Of a stretch of 20,735 nt of DNA, positions 13,921 to 20,735 are shown one piece after another. The notes beneath the pieces are model-generated. The model saw nothing but the letters and a program-made list of their open reading frames with translations, was not told the DNA's origin and made no database searches. This DNA is from CAYMND01 sp964465065 (GTDB lineage: Bacteria; Acidobacteriota; Aminicenantia; UBA2199): the NCBI GenBank assembly GCA_964465065.1, contig CAYXHZ010000056.1:1-20735 (forward strand), given 5' to 3'. Positions within the stretch are counted from its first letter, which is position 1. Every line of letters starts with the position of its first letter. The translations under genes were made by a program, and so were the position numbers.

Positions 13921-15162
13921 TCAGGAGCCGGATTCGATCCGCACTTTGACCGGCAGGACATCCAGACCGATGTGCAGGATGGAAAAGGTTTCCTCGCCGT
14001 CGATTTCACCCAGGTAGGACCGGGTCTGATCGGTCTTGTACAGACGCAGGCGGACACCCGGGGTCTGCCCGGTCGCGGCCGGATCGAAGGCCAGCCCGAA
14101 GATTTCCGTCTGCCGGCAATCGGCCAGTCCCTGAGTCAGCAAAGTCAGTAGCGTATCCCGGCCGAAGATATCGGGCGAGGATGGACAGCTTTCGTAGTAT
14201 TCCTTGCCGGCAGCGATGATCTGCCGGCTCGAGGCGATGTGGAACTCTCCGGAATCGAGAGTCAGGCTGTCGCCGTCATGCAGGTAATGGATGCGTACCC
14301 CGCTGATTTTCATGGCCGCGCCGCTGCCCTGAACGGATGCGTTTTGGGTGTCGACGACCAGCACCCCGGAACGACCCACGACCCGGGCCTGACCGTGCTG
14401 GACCAACAGGGCCGTATCCTCGTCGATACCGAAGCCCCGATTCATGAGCGGACGGATATCCGGGTGCAGCAGCATGGCCACAAGACGTCCGACCCGACCC
14501 CGCTTCAGAAAATGCTGGTCGACCATCACCCCGGGCCAAAAGCCCAGACCGTGGTCCCAGCGGACCGGGTCGGTCGGCCCGCCGGTCAGGGAATCCAGGC
14601 TGGATCCCGACACGATCATCGGGTCGCTCATCATGGCCGCACCGGCACTGGTGCCGGCGACAACGGCGCCCTGCCGATAACGCTGGCGGACGGCTTTCAG
14701 AACCGGACCGTCCTGGCCTTTCTCGTCGAGCAAAGTCTGCCGGTAACGGATCTGGTCACCGCCGGAAAAATAGATCAGGTTGCTTTCGGCCAGCCCGGCC
14801 GCCAGTTCGGCGGAGAAGCCGTTGCCAATCCAGGTGGATTCGTCGAGCTCGCGGCTGCCCGGATCGTCGACAACGGCGATCGGCAGCAGATGCATCTGCT
14901 CGGTTTTCACCCCGTAAAGCCGAAAATCGGCCATGATGTCCTGAGCCGTCTGCGTCGGCTGGATGCTGCCGGCGGCGATGATGGCCATGTTCACCTTTTC
15001 GGGGCCTCCGGCCAGCCGGATGATTTCCCGATATAGCGCGGCGTTGTCGGATTTCTGGGCACCGCCGATAATGCACAGCGCTCCCTGGGGGGCGGCGGAC
15101 TGACCGAGCAGGGCGGTCGACAGGAAAAGGATACATGACGTAATGACTCTGATATTTACCAT
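13921..15162 (-). CDS. Cyanophycinase-like serine peptidase (S51), exported
   Basis: A 413-residue S51 peptidase. Cyanophycinases cut the Asp-Arg polymer cyanophycin to beta-Asp-Arg dipeptides. The nucleophile is S172 in VVAGTSAGAAMM. Other family marks are IIGGAQKSDN, YFSGGDQIRY, VDQHFLKRGRVGRL (H217) and GFGIDEDTALLV (E248). A signal peptide (about residues 1-23, SCILFLSTALLG core) indicates export, as in the extracellular CphE type rather than intracellular CphB of about 270 residues. A C-terminal extension of about 140 residues (270-413) of unknown role follows the catalytic part. GAGGAG lies six bases before the ATG. The gene starts ten bases after the YfcC-type transporter stop, so they form an operon, and it faces iadA across the divergent promoter region. 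The substrate could also be another isoaspartyl polymer or peptide. Confidence 0.88.
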   Translation of the reverse strand: MVNIRVITSCILFLSTALLGQSAAPQGALCIIGGAQKSDNAALYREIIRLAGGPEKVNMAIIAAGSIQPTQTAQDIMADFRLYGVKTEQMHLLPIAVVDDPGSRELDESTWIGNGFSAELAAGLAESNLIYFSGGDQIRYRQTLLDEKGQDGPVLKAVRQRYRQGAVVAGTSAGAAMMSDPMIVSGSSLDSLTGGPTDPVRWDHGLGFWPGVMVDQHFLKRGRVGRLVAMLLHPDIRPLMNRGFGIDEDTALLVQHGQARVVGRSGVLVVDTQNASVQGSGAAMKISGVRIHYLHDGDSLTLDSGEFHIASSRQIIAAGKEYYESCPSSPDIFGRDTLLTLLTQGLADCRQTEIFGLAFDPAATGQTPGVRLRLYKTDQTRSYLGEIDGEETFSILHIGLDVLPVKVRIESGS

Positions 15163-15172
15163 GACCAGCTCC

Positions 15173-16591
15173 TCAGAATGGGCCCCAATTCGTCAGTACC
15201 GGCGGGACCAGCAAAATGAAACCGAGAATCAGCATAACGACCATCAGGGGCAGAAACCAGCGCGCCCACTTTTCCCAGGGAATCTTGGCCATGCCGAGCA
15301 CCCCCATGGTGACGGCCGAAGTCGGCAGGATGGGGTTGATCAGCTCGCAGAGTTGAAAGGCGAACACGGAAGTCTGACGACTGACACCGACCAGATCGCT
15401 GAGCGGGGCCATGACCGGCATGGTCAAGGCAGCCTGGGCGGTTCCCGAATGGATGAAAAAGTTGATTCCCGACTGGATCAGCAGCATGCTCTGGGCCACC
15501 ACCCAGCGCGGCAGCAGTGCGATGCCGTTGGACGCGTAGTGCAGCAACGTATCCATGACCATCCCCTGCTGGGCGATGATCAGCAGGGAACGTCCGCAGG
15601 CGATGATCAAAGCGACCCCGATCATGTCTTTGGCCCCTTCGACAAAGGCCTTGGCGATCTCGCTGCTGTTGCGTCCGCCGACAAAACCGCTGATCAGGCC
15701 CATGGCCAAAAAAACGGCGGCAATCGGCTTGATGTACCACTGAAAGGCCAGCACGCCGGCCACCAGCACGGCGATACCGCCCAGAAAGATCGCCAGCACG
15801 GATTTATGGCGCCAACTGAGCCGGGAATCTTCCTGACCGGACTCTTCGCTGGCCGCCATACGGCTGCGGTCGATCTCGTAAACCGGACTGATTTTGGGGT
15901 TGGCCTTCACCTTTCTGGCATAAATCATGACGAAAGCGATCATGACCGCCGTACTGAGACTCCAGGCCAGCAAACGGTATCCCAGCCCGGAATATATGGG
16001 CAGTCCGGCCAATCCCTGAGCCACACCGACGGTGAACGGGTTGAAGAACGCCGCCCCGAAGCCGGCCGCGGCCCCCAGGAAGGGAATGGCCACACCGACG
16101 ATGGAATCGTAACCCAGCGAAATAGCCAGGGGGATGAAAACCAGCACGAAGGGGATCACCTCCTCGGCCATGCCGAAAATGGCTCCTGCAAGTGAAAAAA
16201 TGATCATCAGAATGGGAATCAAAAAACCCTGTATGCGCGGTCTGGCGGTGAAGAACAGAGTCAGTCGGCGGATGGCCCGGTCGATGGACTGCGTCGAGGC
16301 GATCACGGAAAAGGCGCCGCCGATGACAAACAGGAAAACGATGATCAGCGCTCCGTCGACAAAGCCCTCGATCGGGGCTTCCAGCACAACCGCCGGACTG
16401 AGTATGCTCTTGCCTGTTTCGGAATAGGACCCGGGCACCGTGACCAGGCGTTTCACGCCGTCCAGCTCCACCTCGTGGCGGACGAACTGCCCGGACGGGA
16501 TCACCAGGGTGGCCAGATAGGTCAGAATGACCAGGCTGTAGATCAGAACCAGCGTGTGCGGTAAACGGATCGGTTTGTTGAAGGTTTTCAT
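15173..16591 (-). CDS. YfcC/DcuC-family membrane transporter
   Basis: A 472-residue, very hydrophobic inner-membrane protein with about 12 membrane segments in two similar halves. Family marks are the first helix ending in VIPSGQF, GAIFGMAEEVIPFVLVFIPLA and AAAGFGAAFFNPFTVGVAQGL in the first half. The second half has FFIHSGTAQAALTMPVMAPL and INPILPTSAVTMGVLGMAKIPW. YfcC relatives are annotated as amino-acid or dicarboxylate carriers; the substrate is not known from sequence. Next to a cyanophycinase and opposite an isoaspartyl dipeptidase, uptake of beta-Asp-Arg, arginine or aspartate is a sensible guess. I take the ATG at 16591 as the start, although a TTG at 16627 would add 12 residues; neither has a clear ribosome site. 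Confidence 0.85.
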   Translation of the reverse strand: MKTFNKPIRLPHTLVLIYSLVILTYLATLVIPSGQFVRHEVELDGVKRLVTVPGSYSETGKSILSPAVVLEAPIEGFVDGALIIVFLFVIGGAFSVIASTQSIDRAIRRLTLFFTARPRIQGFLIPILMIIFSLAGAIFGMAEEVIPFVLVFIPLAISLGYDSIVGVAIPFLGAAAGFGAAFFNPFTVGVAQGLAGLPIYSGLGYRLLAWSLSTAVMIAFVMIYARKVKANPKISPVYEIDRSRMAASEESGQEDSRLSWRHKSVLAIFLGGIAVLVAGVLAFQWYIKPIAAVFLAMGLISGFVGGRNSSEIAKAFVEGAKDMIGVALIIACGRSLLIIAQQGMVMDTLLHYASNGIALLPRWVVAQSMLLIQSGINFFIHSGTAQAALTMPVMAPLSDLVGVSRQTSVFAFQLCELINPILPTSAVTMGVLGMAKIPWEKWARWFLPLMVVMLILGFILLVPPVLTNWGPF

Positions 16592-16632
16592 GCCGGAAAT
16601 TTTACATTCCAGATTTTCTATTATCAAGTAGT

Positions 16633-16716
16633 AAATATTTTTTCAAAATAACAAATTTTCATAATATACAGAAATATCGGTACATTTATAGCTACTGAAA
16701 AGAAAATATTTTTTCA
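16633..16716. promoter_or_regulatory. AT-rich divergent control region with a 13-base direct repeat
   Basis: The stretch between the transporter and iadA is far more AT-rich than its surroundings. AAATATTTTTTCA occurs twice (16633-16645 and 16704-16716), 71 bases apart. The second copy lies in a dyad, TGAAAA (16696-16701) facing TTTTCA (16711-16716), and ends four bases before the iadA -35. These could be regulator sites for both directions. The regulator is not identifiable. Confidence 0.4.
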
Positions 16717-16719
16717 TCA

Positions 16720-16748
16720 TTGACATTTGTAAGTCTTTATTCTACGAT
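16720..16748 (+). promoter_or_regulatory. Promoter of the iadA / TonB receptor operon
   Basis: TTGACA (16720-16725), 17 bases, then TACGAT (16743-16748, four of six matches). It would start a leader of about 30 bases with GGAGG before the TTG start of iadA. Confidence 0.55.
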
Positions 16749-16782
16749 TTCAAAGGCATTCCTGAACACGACGGAGGCTGGA

Positions 16783-17958
16783 TTGATACTGCTTAAAAAC
16801 GGCACGGTTTACGCACCGGCTTACCTGGGTCCGATCGACCTGCTGATCGCCGGCAATCAGGTTGCGGCCCTGGGCCACAACCTGAACATTCCCACAATAT
16901 ACCTCCGCGAAACTATCGACCTCAAAGGCAAATGGGTTTTTCCCGGCCTGATCGACAACCATATCCACATCGCCGGAGCCGGCGGCGAGGGGGGGCCCGG
17001 CAGTCGGACCGAGGGCATCAGTATCGGGCAGCTGCTGCCGGCAGGCATCACTTCCGTCGTTGGCTGCCTGGGTACCGACGGCGTCTCCCGTTCCGTCGAG
17101 TCGGTGCTCATGAAAGCCAAAAAGCTGAAGGCCCAGGGCATTTCCGCCTGGGTCTACACCGGCTCCTATCAGATTCCACCGCCCACGCTGACCGGCGACA
17201 TCGCCCGCGATATCGCCCTGATCGACGAAGTGATCGGTGTAGGTGAACTGGCCCTGGCCGACCACAGATCCTCCATGCCCGGTCTGAGCGATTTTGTCAG
17301 GATCATCCAGCAGGCGCGTATCGGCGGCATGATCGGCGGAAAGAGCGGTATCGTCAACATCCACATCGGCGATTACGGTCCGCCGTTCGAGTACCTGGAA
17401 CAGGCGCTGGCCATACCCGGCATACACTGCGGCCAGATGCTGCCCACCCACTGCAACCGCACCCGGGCCGTGTTCGAGCGCTGCAAGGAATACGCCGCCC
17501 AGGGTTTCATCGATATGACTACCAGTTCATACCCATACTTCACCGATTCGGAAATCAAATCTTCGGAAGGCTGGCGGGAGCTGCTGGATTGCGGCGTTGC
17601 CCCCGAATCGGTCACCCTGTCGTCGGATGCCGGCGGTTCTTTGCCGCGTTTCGATCAGGCCGGCCGCTACCTGGGCATGGATGAGGGAGACCCCGCCTCG
17701 TTGCTGAACGAATTGGTCGACATGATCCGAATCAACCCGGGTGACCGGCAATGGGTGGAGCAGGCACTTTCCACTGTCACCCGCAATGTCGCCGAACGTC
17801 TGAAACTCACCGACAAGGGGGTTATCCGTCCGGGCGGCTGCGCCGATCTGATCGCTCTGGATCAGAACATGGGCGTCGAATTCCTGCTCGCCAAAGGCAA
17901 GATCATGATGAGGGACGGCCGTATCGCCGACGAGCCGGCTGTCTCCATGAAAGAATAA
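16783..17958 (+). CDS. iadA: Isoaspartyl dipeptidase (beta-aspartyl peptidase), TTG start
   Basis: A 391-residue amidohydrolase, almost exactly the length of E. coli IadA (390), that cleaves beta-Asp-X dipeptides. Active-site residues follow the E. coli pattern: metal ligands H60 and H62 (NHIHIAG), E69, Y129, R162 (ADHRSS), H194 (NIHIGD), H223 and R226 (PTHCNRT), D282 and S286 (LSSDAGGS). The metal-bridging carbamylated lysine of E. coli is matched here by E155 (VGELALADHRS), a pattern I recall from another IadA subgroup. The start is TTG at 16783: GGAGG (16773-16777) sits five bases upstream and the family N-terminus begins there; the longer frame would run into the promoter. The TonB receptor starts 15 bases after the stop. 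Facing an exported cyanophycinase, its likely substrate is beta-Asp-Arg. Confidence 0.93.
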   Translation: MILLKNGTVYAPAYLGPIDLLIAGNQVAALGHNLNIPTIYLRETIDLKGKWVFPGLIDNHIHIAGAGGEGGPGSRTEGISIGQLLPAGITSVVGCLGTDGVSRSVESVLMKAKKLKAQGISAWVYTGSYQIPPPTLTGDIARDIALIDEVIGVGELALADHRSSMPGLSDFVRIIQQARIGGMIGGKSGIVNIHIGDYGPPFEYLEQALAIPGIHCGQMLPTHCNRTRAVFERCKEYAAQGFIDMTTSSYPYFTDSEIKSSEGWRELLDCGVAPESVTLSSDAGGSLPRFDQAGRYLGMDEGDPASLLNELVDMIRINPGDRQWVEQALSTVTRNVAERLKLTDKGVIRPGGCADLIALDQNMGVEFLLAKGKIMMRDGRIADEPAVSMKE

Positions 17959-17973
17959 ACGGAGGTAACCTTA

Positions 17974-20735
17974 ATGAAAAGGAGCGCCATTTTCTTACCG
18001 TTTCTTTTTCTCCTCGGCGGACTGCTTACCGCTCAGGTGAGAACGGGAAACATCATGGGGCAGGTCGCTTTGGAGGACGGTACCGCCATACCCGGCGTGA
18101 TGGTCACCCTCACCTCGCCTCAAACCGCCAAACTGGTGGCCATCAGTTCGGAAAACGGCAACTACCGCTTTCTGTCTCTGCCGCCCGGCAAGGACTACGA
18201 GCTGGTTTTCGAACTGGAAGGCTTCAAACGGTACACCCAGAAAGGGATCCGCGTCGCCGTCGGTGACAACGTCACCGTCAACGCCGTGCTGATCACGGGC
18301 AACATTTCAGAAGAGGTGGAGGTAACCGGCAAGGCTCCGGTCATCGACACCCGCAAGACGACCGCATCGGTCAACATCACCCAGGAGACCCTCAAGTCTC
18401 TGCCCACAGCCAGAGACCCATGGTCCATCCTGGAAATGGTCCCGGGCATGATGATGGATCGCCAGAACGTCGGCGGCAATGAATCCGGACAGCAGTCCTA
18501 CTTCGCCGCCCGTGGCGAAGGCCGCTCCAACTCCCAGTGGAACGTGGACGGCGTCGACGTCACCGATCCGACCGCTCCGGGCGCCTCCGGCATCTACTAC
18601 GATTTCGACATGTTCGAGGAAATGCAGATCCAGACCGCCGCCAACGACGTCACGGCCATGACCGGCGGCGTCAACGTCAACTTCGTCACCAAACGCGGCA
18701 CCAACAAGCTGCACGGTGGCGCCCACTTTTTCTGGACCGGCGACGCCCTGCAGAGCGACAACCTGCCCGAATCCCTGGAACTGGCCGATCTGACCGGAAA
18801 CCTGATCGATAAAAACACCGAGTACGGCCTGAATTTCGGTGGACCGATCCTCAAGGACAAGATCTGGTTCTGGGGATCCTACGGTGTTCAGGACATCAAC
18901 CTGATCGACACCATCGGCGACCCGGACGCCACGCTTCTGAAAACCATCAACGCCAAGTTCAACTTCCACCTCGGCAAGCACCGCATCGAACTGTACGGCG
19001 TCTACAACGACAAGGTCAAAGAGGGTCGCAAACGCTACGCGCTGGACCATTACGAGGCCTCGCGCAAACAGACCGGCCCCTCCTATATCTTCAAACTGCA
19101 GGATGAAATTTCCCTGAGCAACAGCACCATGCTCTCGCTCAAACTGTCCTACACCCCGATGGGCTACAAACTCGAGCCCTACGGCGGCCGCGATGTACCT
19201 TGCTACGAAGAGTACGGCGAGTACCGCTGGAACACCGGGGTCTGGTACGAAAACGAAACCGAATCCTACGCCGCCAGCCTGCAGGTCGACCATTTCGCCG
19301 ACAAATTCCTGGGCGGCGATCACGAGATCAAGTTCGGCGTCGACTACCGCGACTCCACCGCCTCTTCGGACTCGCAGTTCGGCAACGGGCTGCAGGTGGT
19401 CACCTACGAGAATGAAGGCTACTACGTCAAACTGTGGCGGGAAGTCAAATTCGATTACTACTCCAAACGTCTGTCGGCTTTCCTCCAGGACACCTTCAAC
19501 GTCAAGAACATGACCCTGCTGCTGGGTCTGCGCTACGACCGGCAGAAGATCGGCAGCAAGGACACCGTCATCCCCGGTACCTCGCTGGCCGAGTTCAACA
19601 ATGTCGGCGGAGTCAACTACAACTGGCCAGAAACCACCCAGAAAGGCATCGAATTCCCCTCGACCTTCGATTTCATCTCTCCCCGCATCGGCTTGACTTG
19701 GGATCTGGGCGGCAACGGCAAAGACGTGCTGAAGGCCAACTGGGCCATTTACGGTTCGGTGCTCGATTCCGGCTATCTCAGCAATTTCTGGCCCGACAGC
19801 AGTCACACGCTGGACTGGTACGACAACGGCGACCTGATCGTCTCGGCCAACGAGCTGGAATTCTACCGCACCCGCGACAACCTCGAAGAGCTCAACTCGA
19901 TCGACCCCTCCTTCTATTTTTCGGAGAATCTGAAACCCGAGAAAGACATGGAATTTCTGCTCGGCTACGAGAAAGAACTTTTTGAAGACGCCAAGATCGG
20001 CCTCAACCTGATCTACCGTCACCAGTACGACCTGAACTGGGAAGTTCCCTACGTTTGGGACGGCGACGATCTGCGCCTGGTCCAGGCATCCGATTGGAGC
20101 CGTTACGAAGTGAACGTCAACGGCAAGACCTACTATTACTGGGACACCTACGATGCCGATGTCTACGATGCCGGCGTCAGCCAGCTGCAGAGAAGGCCGG
20201 ATTACACCATCGATTACAAAGCCCTGGAGTTGTCTTTCCGCAAGGCCTACTCGCACAACTGGATGCTGAGCGTTGCCCTGACCCTGCAGGACACCACCGT
20301 CGATTACGGTTCACGGTCTTCCTACATCGATCCCACCAACCTCGAACCGTTCAATTACTTCGACGGCCAGTCCGGCCCCCATTCGCTGGACGACTACGTC
20401 ATGAACTCCCGGTGGATGCTCAAGATCAACTGGATGAACAGGCTGCCCTGGGACTTCCACTTCTCCGGGAAAATCGTGGCCCGCGAAGGGTACATCTTCC
20501 CCAAGATCGCCACCCTGGTCGACGAAGACTGGCGCTACTGGGACGAGGAGAAACCGGTCCTGTTGCTCGAGGATTTCGGCGACAACCGCTATCCGACCTT
20601 CTTCCAGCTCGACCTCAGACTGGACAAGACCTTCGATCTCAAAAAACTGGGTCAGATCACCCTGTCTCTGGAAGGTTTCAACATCACCAACAGCAACGTG
20701 GCCCTGCGCACCAACAACGATCTCAGCTTCAGCAC
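17974..20735 (+). CDS. TonB-dependent receptor with carboxypeptidase-regulatory N-domain (3' end beyond window)
   Basis: The frame from the ATG at 17974 (GGAGGT eight bases upstream) stays open for 920 codons to the window edge. A signal peptide (MKRSAIFLPFLFLLGGLLTA) is followed by a CarboxypepD-regulatory-like beta domain (about 24-105: GQVALEDGTAIPGVMVTL, NGNYRFLSLPPGKDYEL). Next comes a plug domain (about 110-240: EVTGKAPVIDTRKT, SILEMVPGM, WNVDGVDVTDPTAPG, GGVNVNFVTKRGTNKLHGG), then beta-barrel strands rich in aromatic residues and ending alternations such as AFLQDTF and LLLGLRYD. This is the Oar-like receptor type common in Acidobacteriota and Myxococcota, which carries large substrates across the outer membrane with TonB energy. 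It is co-transcribed with iadA, so a peptide or cyanophycin-like ligand is likely. The ligand itself is inference. Confidence 0.92.
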   Translation, partial: MKRSAIFLPFLFLLGGLLTAQVRTGNIMGQVALEDGTAIPGVMVTLTSPQTAKLVAISSENGNYRFLSLPPGKDYELVFELEGFKRYTQKGIRVAVGDNVTVNAVLITGNISEEVEVTGKAPVIDTRKTTASVNITQETLKSLPTARDPWSILEMVPGMMMDRQNVGGNESGQQSYFAARGEGRSNSQWNVDGVDVTDPTAPGASGIYYDFDMFEEMQIQTAANDVTAMTGGVNVNFVTKRGTNKLHGGAHFFWTGDALQSDNLPESLELADLTGNLIDKNTEYGLNFGGPILKDKIWFWGSYGVQDINLIDTIGDPDATLLKTINAKFNFHLGKHRIELYGVYNDKVKEGRKRYALDHYEASRKQTGPSYIFKLQDEISLSNSTMLSLKLSYTPMGYKLEPYGGRDVPCYEEYGEYRWNTGVWYENETESYAASLQVDHFADKFLGGDHEIKFGVDYRDSTASSDSQFGNGLQVVTYENEGYYVKLWREVKFDYYSKRLSAFLQDTFNVKNMTLLLGLRYDRQKIGSKDTVIPGTSLAEFNNVGGVNYNWPETTQKGIEFPSTFDFISPRIGLTWDLGGNGKDVLKANWAIYGSVLDSGYLSNFWPDSSHTLDWYDNGDLIVSANELEFYRTRDNLEELNSIDPSFYFSENLKPEKDMEFLLGYEKELFEDAKIGLNLIYRHQYDLNWEVPYVWDGDDLRLVQASDWSRYEVNVNGKTYYYWDTYDADVYDAGVSQLQRRPDYTIDYKALELSFRKAYSHNWMLSVALTLQDTTVDYGSRSSYIDPTNLEPFNYFDGQSGPHSLDDYVMNSRWMLKINWMNRLPWDFHFSGKIVAREGYIFPKIATLVDEDWRYWDEEKPVLLLEDFGDNRYPTFFQLDLRLDKTFDLKKLGQITLSLEGFNITNSNVALRTNNDLSFS

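Noticed and set aside
18307..20256. Long minus-strand open frame opposite the TonB receptor
   Set aside because: It is a codon-bias shadow: the plus strand holds an unmistakable receptor with signal peptide and ribosome site. The antisense product has repetitive Val/Gly/Asp composition and no start site.

Overview
The window looks like a chromosomal segment of a Gram-negative, probably anaerobic, bacterium with fairly high GC. Pointers are a TonB-dependent receptor with an N-terminal carboxypeptidase-regulatory domain, a tricorn-type protease with a signal peptide, tandem DUF507 genes, a sulfide-type Thi4 and a compact 199-residue EF-Ts. Together these recall Acidobacteriota, Aminicenantota or Desulfobacterota-like lineages. 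This is a judgement from gene content, not a phylogenetic result.

Layout. (1) 1-526, minus: two tandem DUF507 genes, the second cut by the window edge. Divergent to them at 642-2138 is a cysteine-desulfurase-like PLP enzyme. Both divergent genes seem to be read from leaderless transcripts. (2) 2165-6197, plus: one translation operon, rplM-rpsI-rpsB-tsf-pyrH-frr, ending with a hotdog thioesterase. (3) 6194-6560: a convergent junction holding two REP-like palindromes and the decayed C-terminal part of a REP-associated tyrosine transposase. (4) 6560-8459, minus: a thiamin operon of Thi4 and a single protein fusing zinc ribbon, Nudix hydrolase and ThiE. (5) 8664-10457, plus: a pyruvate carboxylase B / oxaloacetate decarboxylase alpha-like carboxyltransferase whose biotinyl domain has Asn where the biotinylated Lys should be. 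(6) 10529-16591, minus: YfcC-family transporter, exported cyanophycinase, then a tricorn-like protease. (7) 16783 to the window end, plus: isoaspartyl dipeptidase (IadA) followed 15 bases later by a TonB-dependent receptor that runs off the window.

How the genes work together. Regions 6 and 7 form a divergent locus. An exported cyanophycinase could cut cyanophycin to beta-Asp-Arg, the receptor and YfcC-type carrier could move the products, and IadA could split the isoaspartyl bond. This looks like a cyanophycin or isoaspartyl-peptide utilisation system. Region 4 encodes a nearly complete thiazole branch: Thi4 makes an adenylated thiazole, the Nudix domain is well placed to release AMP from it, and the fused ThiE domain would couple the thiazole phosphate to the pyrimidine.

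No tRNA, rRNA, CRISPR array or complete mobile element was recognised. Sites were found by eye; no database search or folding program was run.
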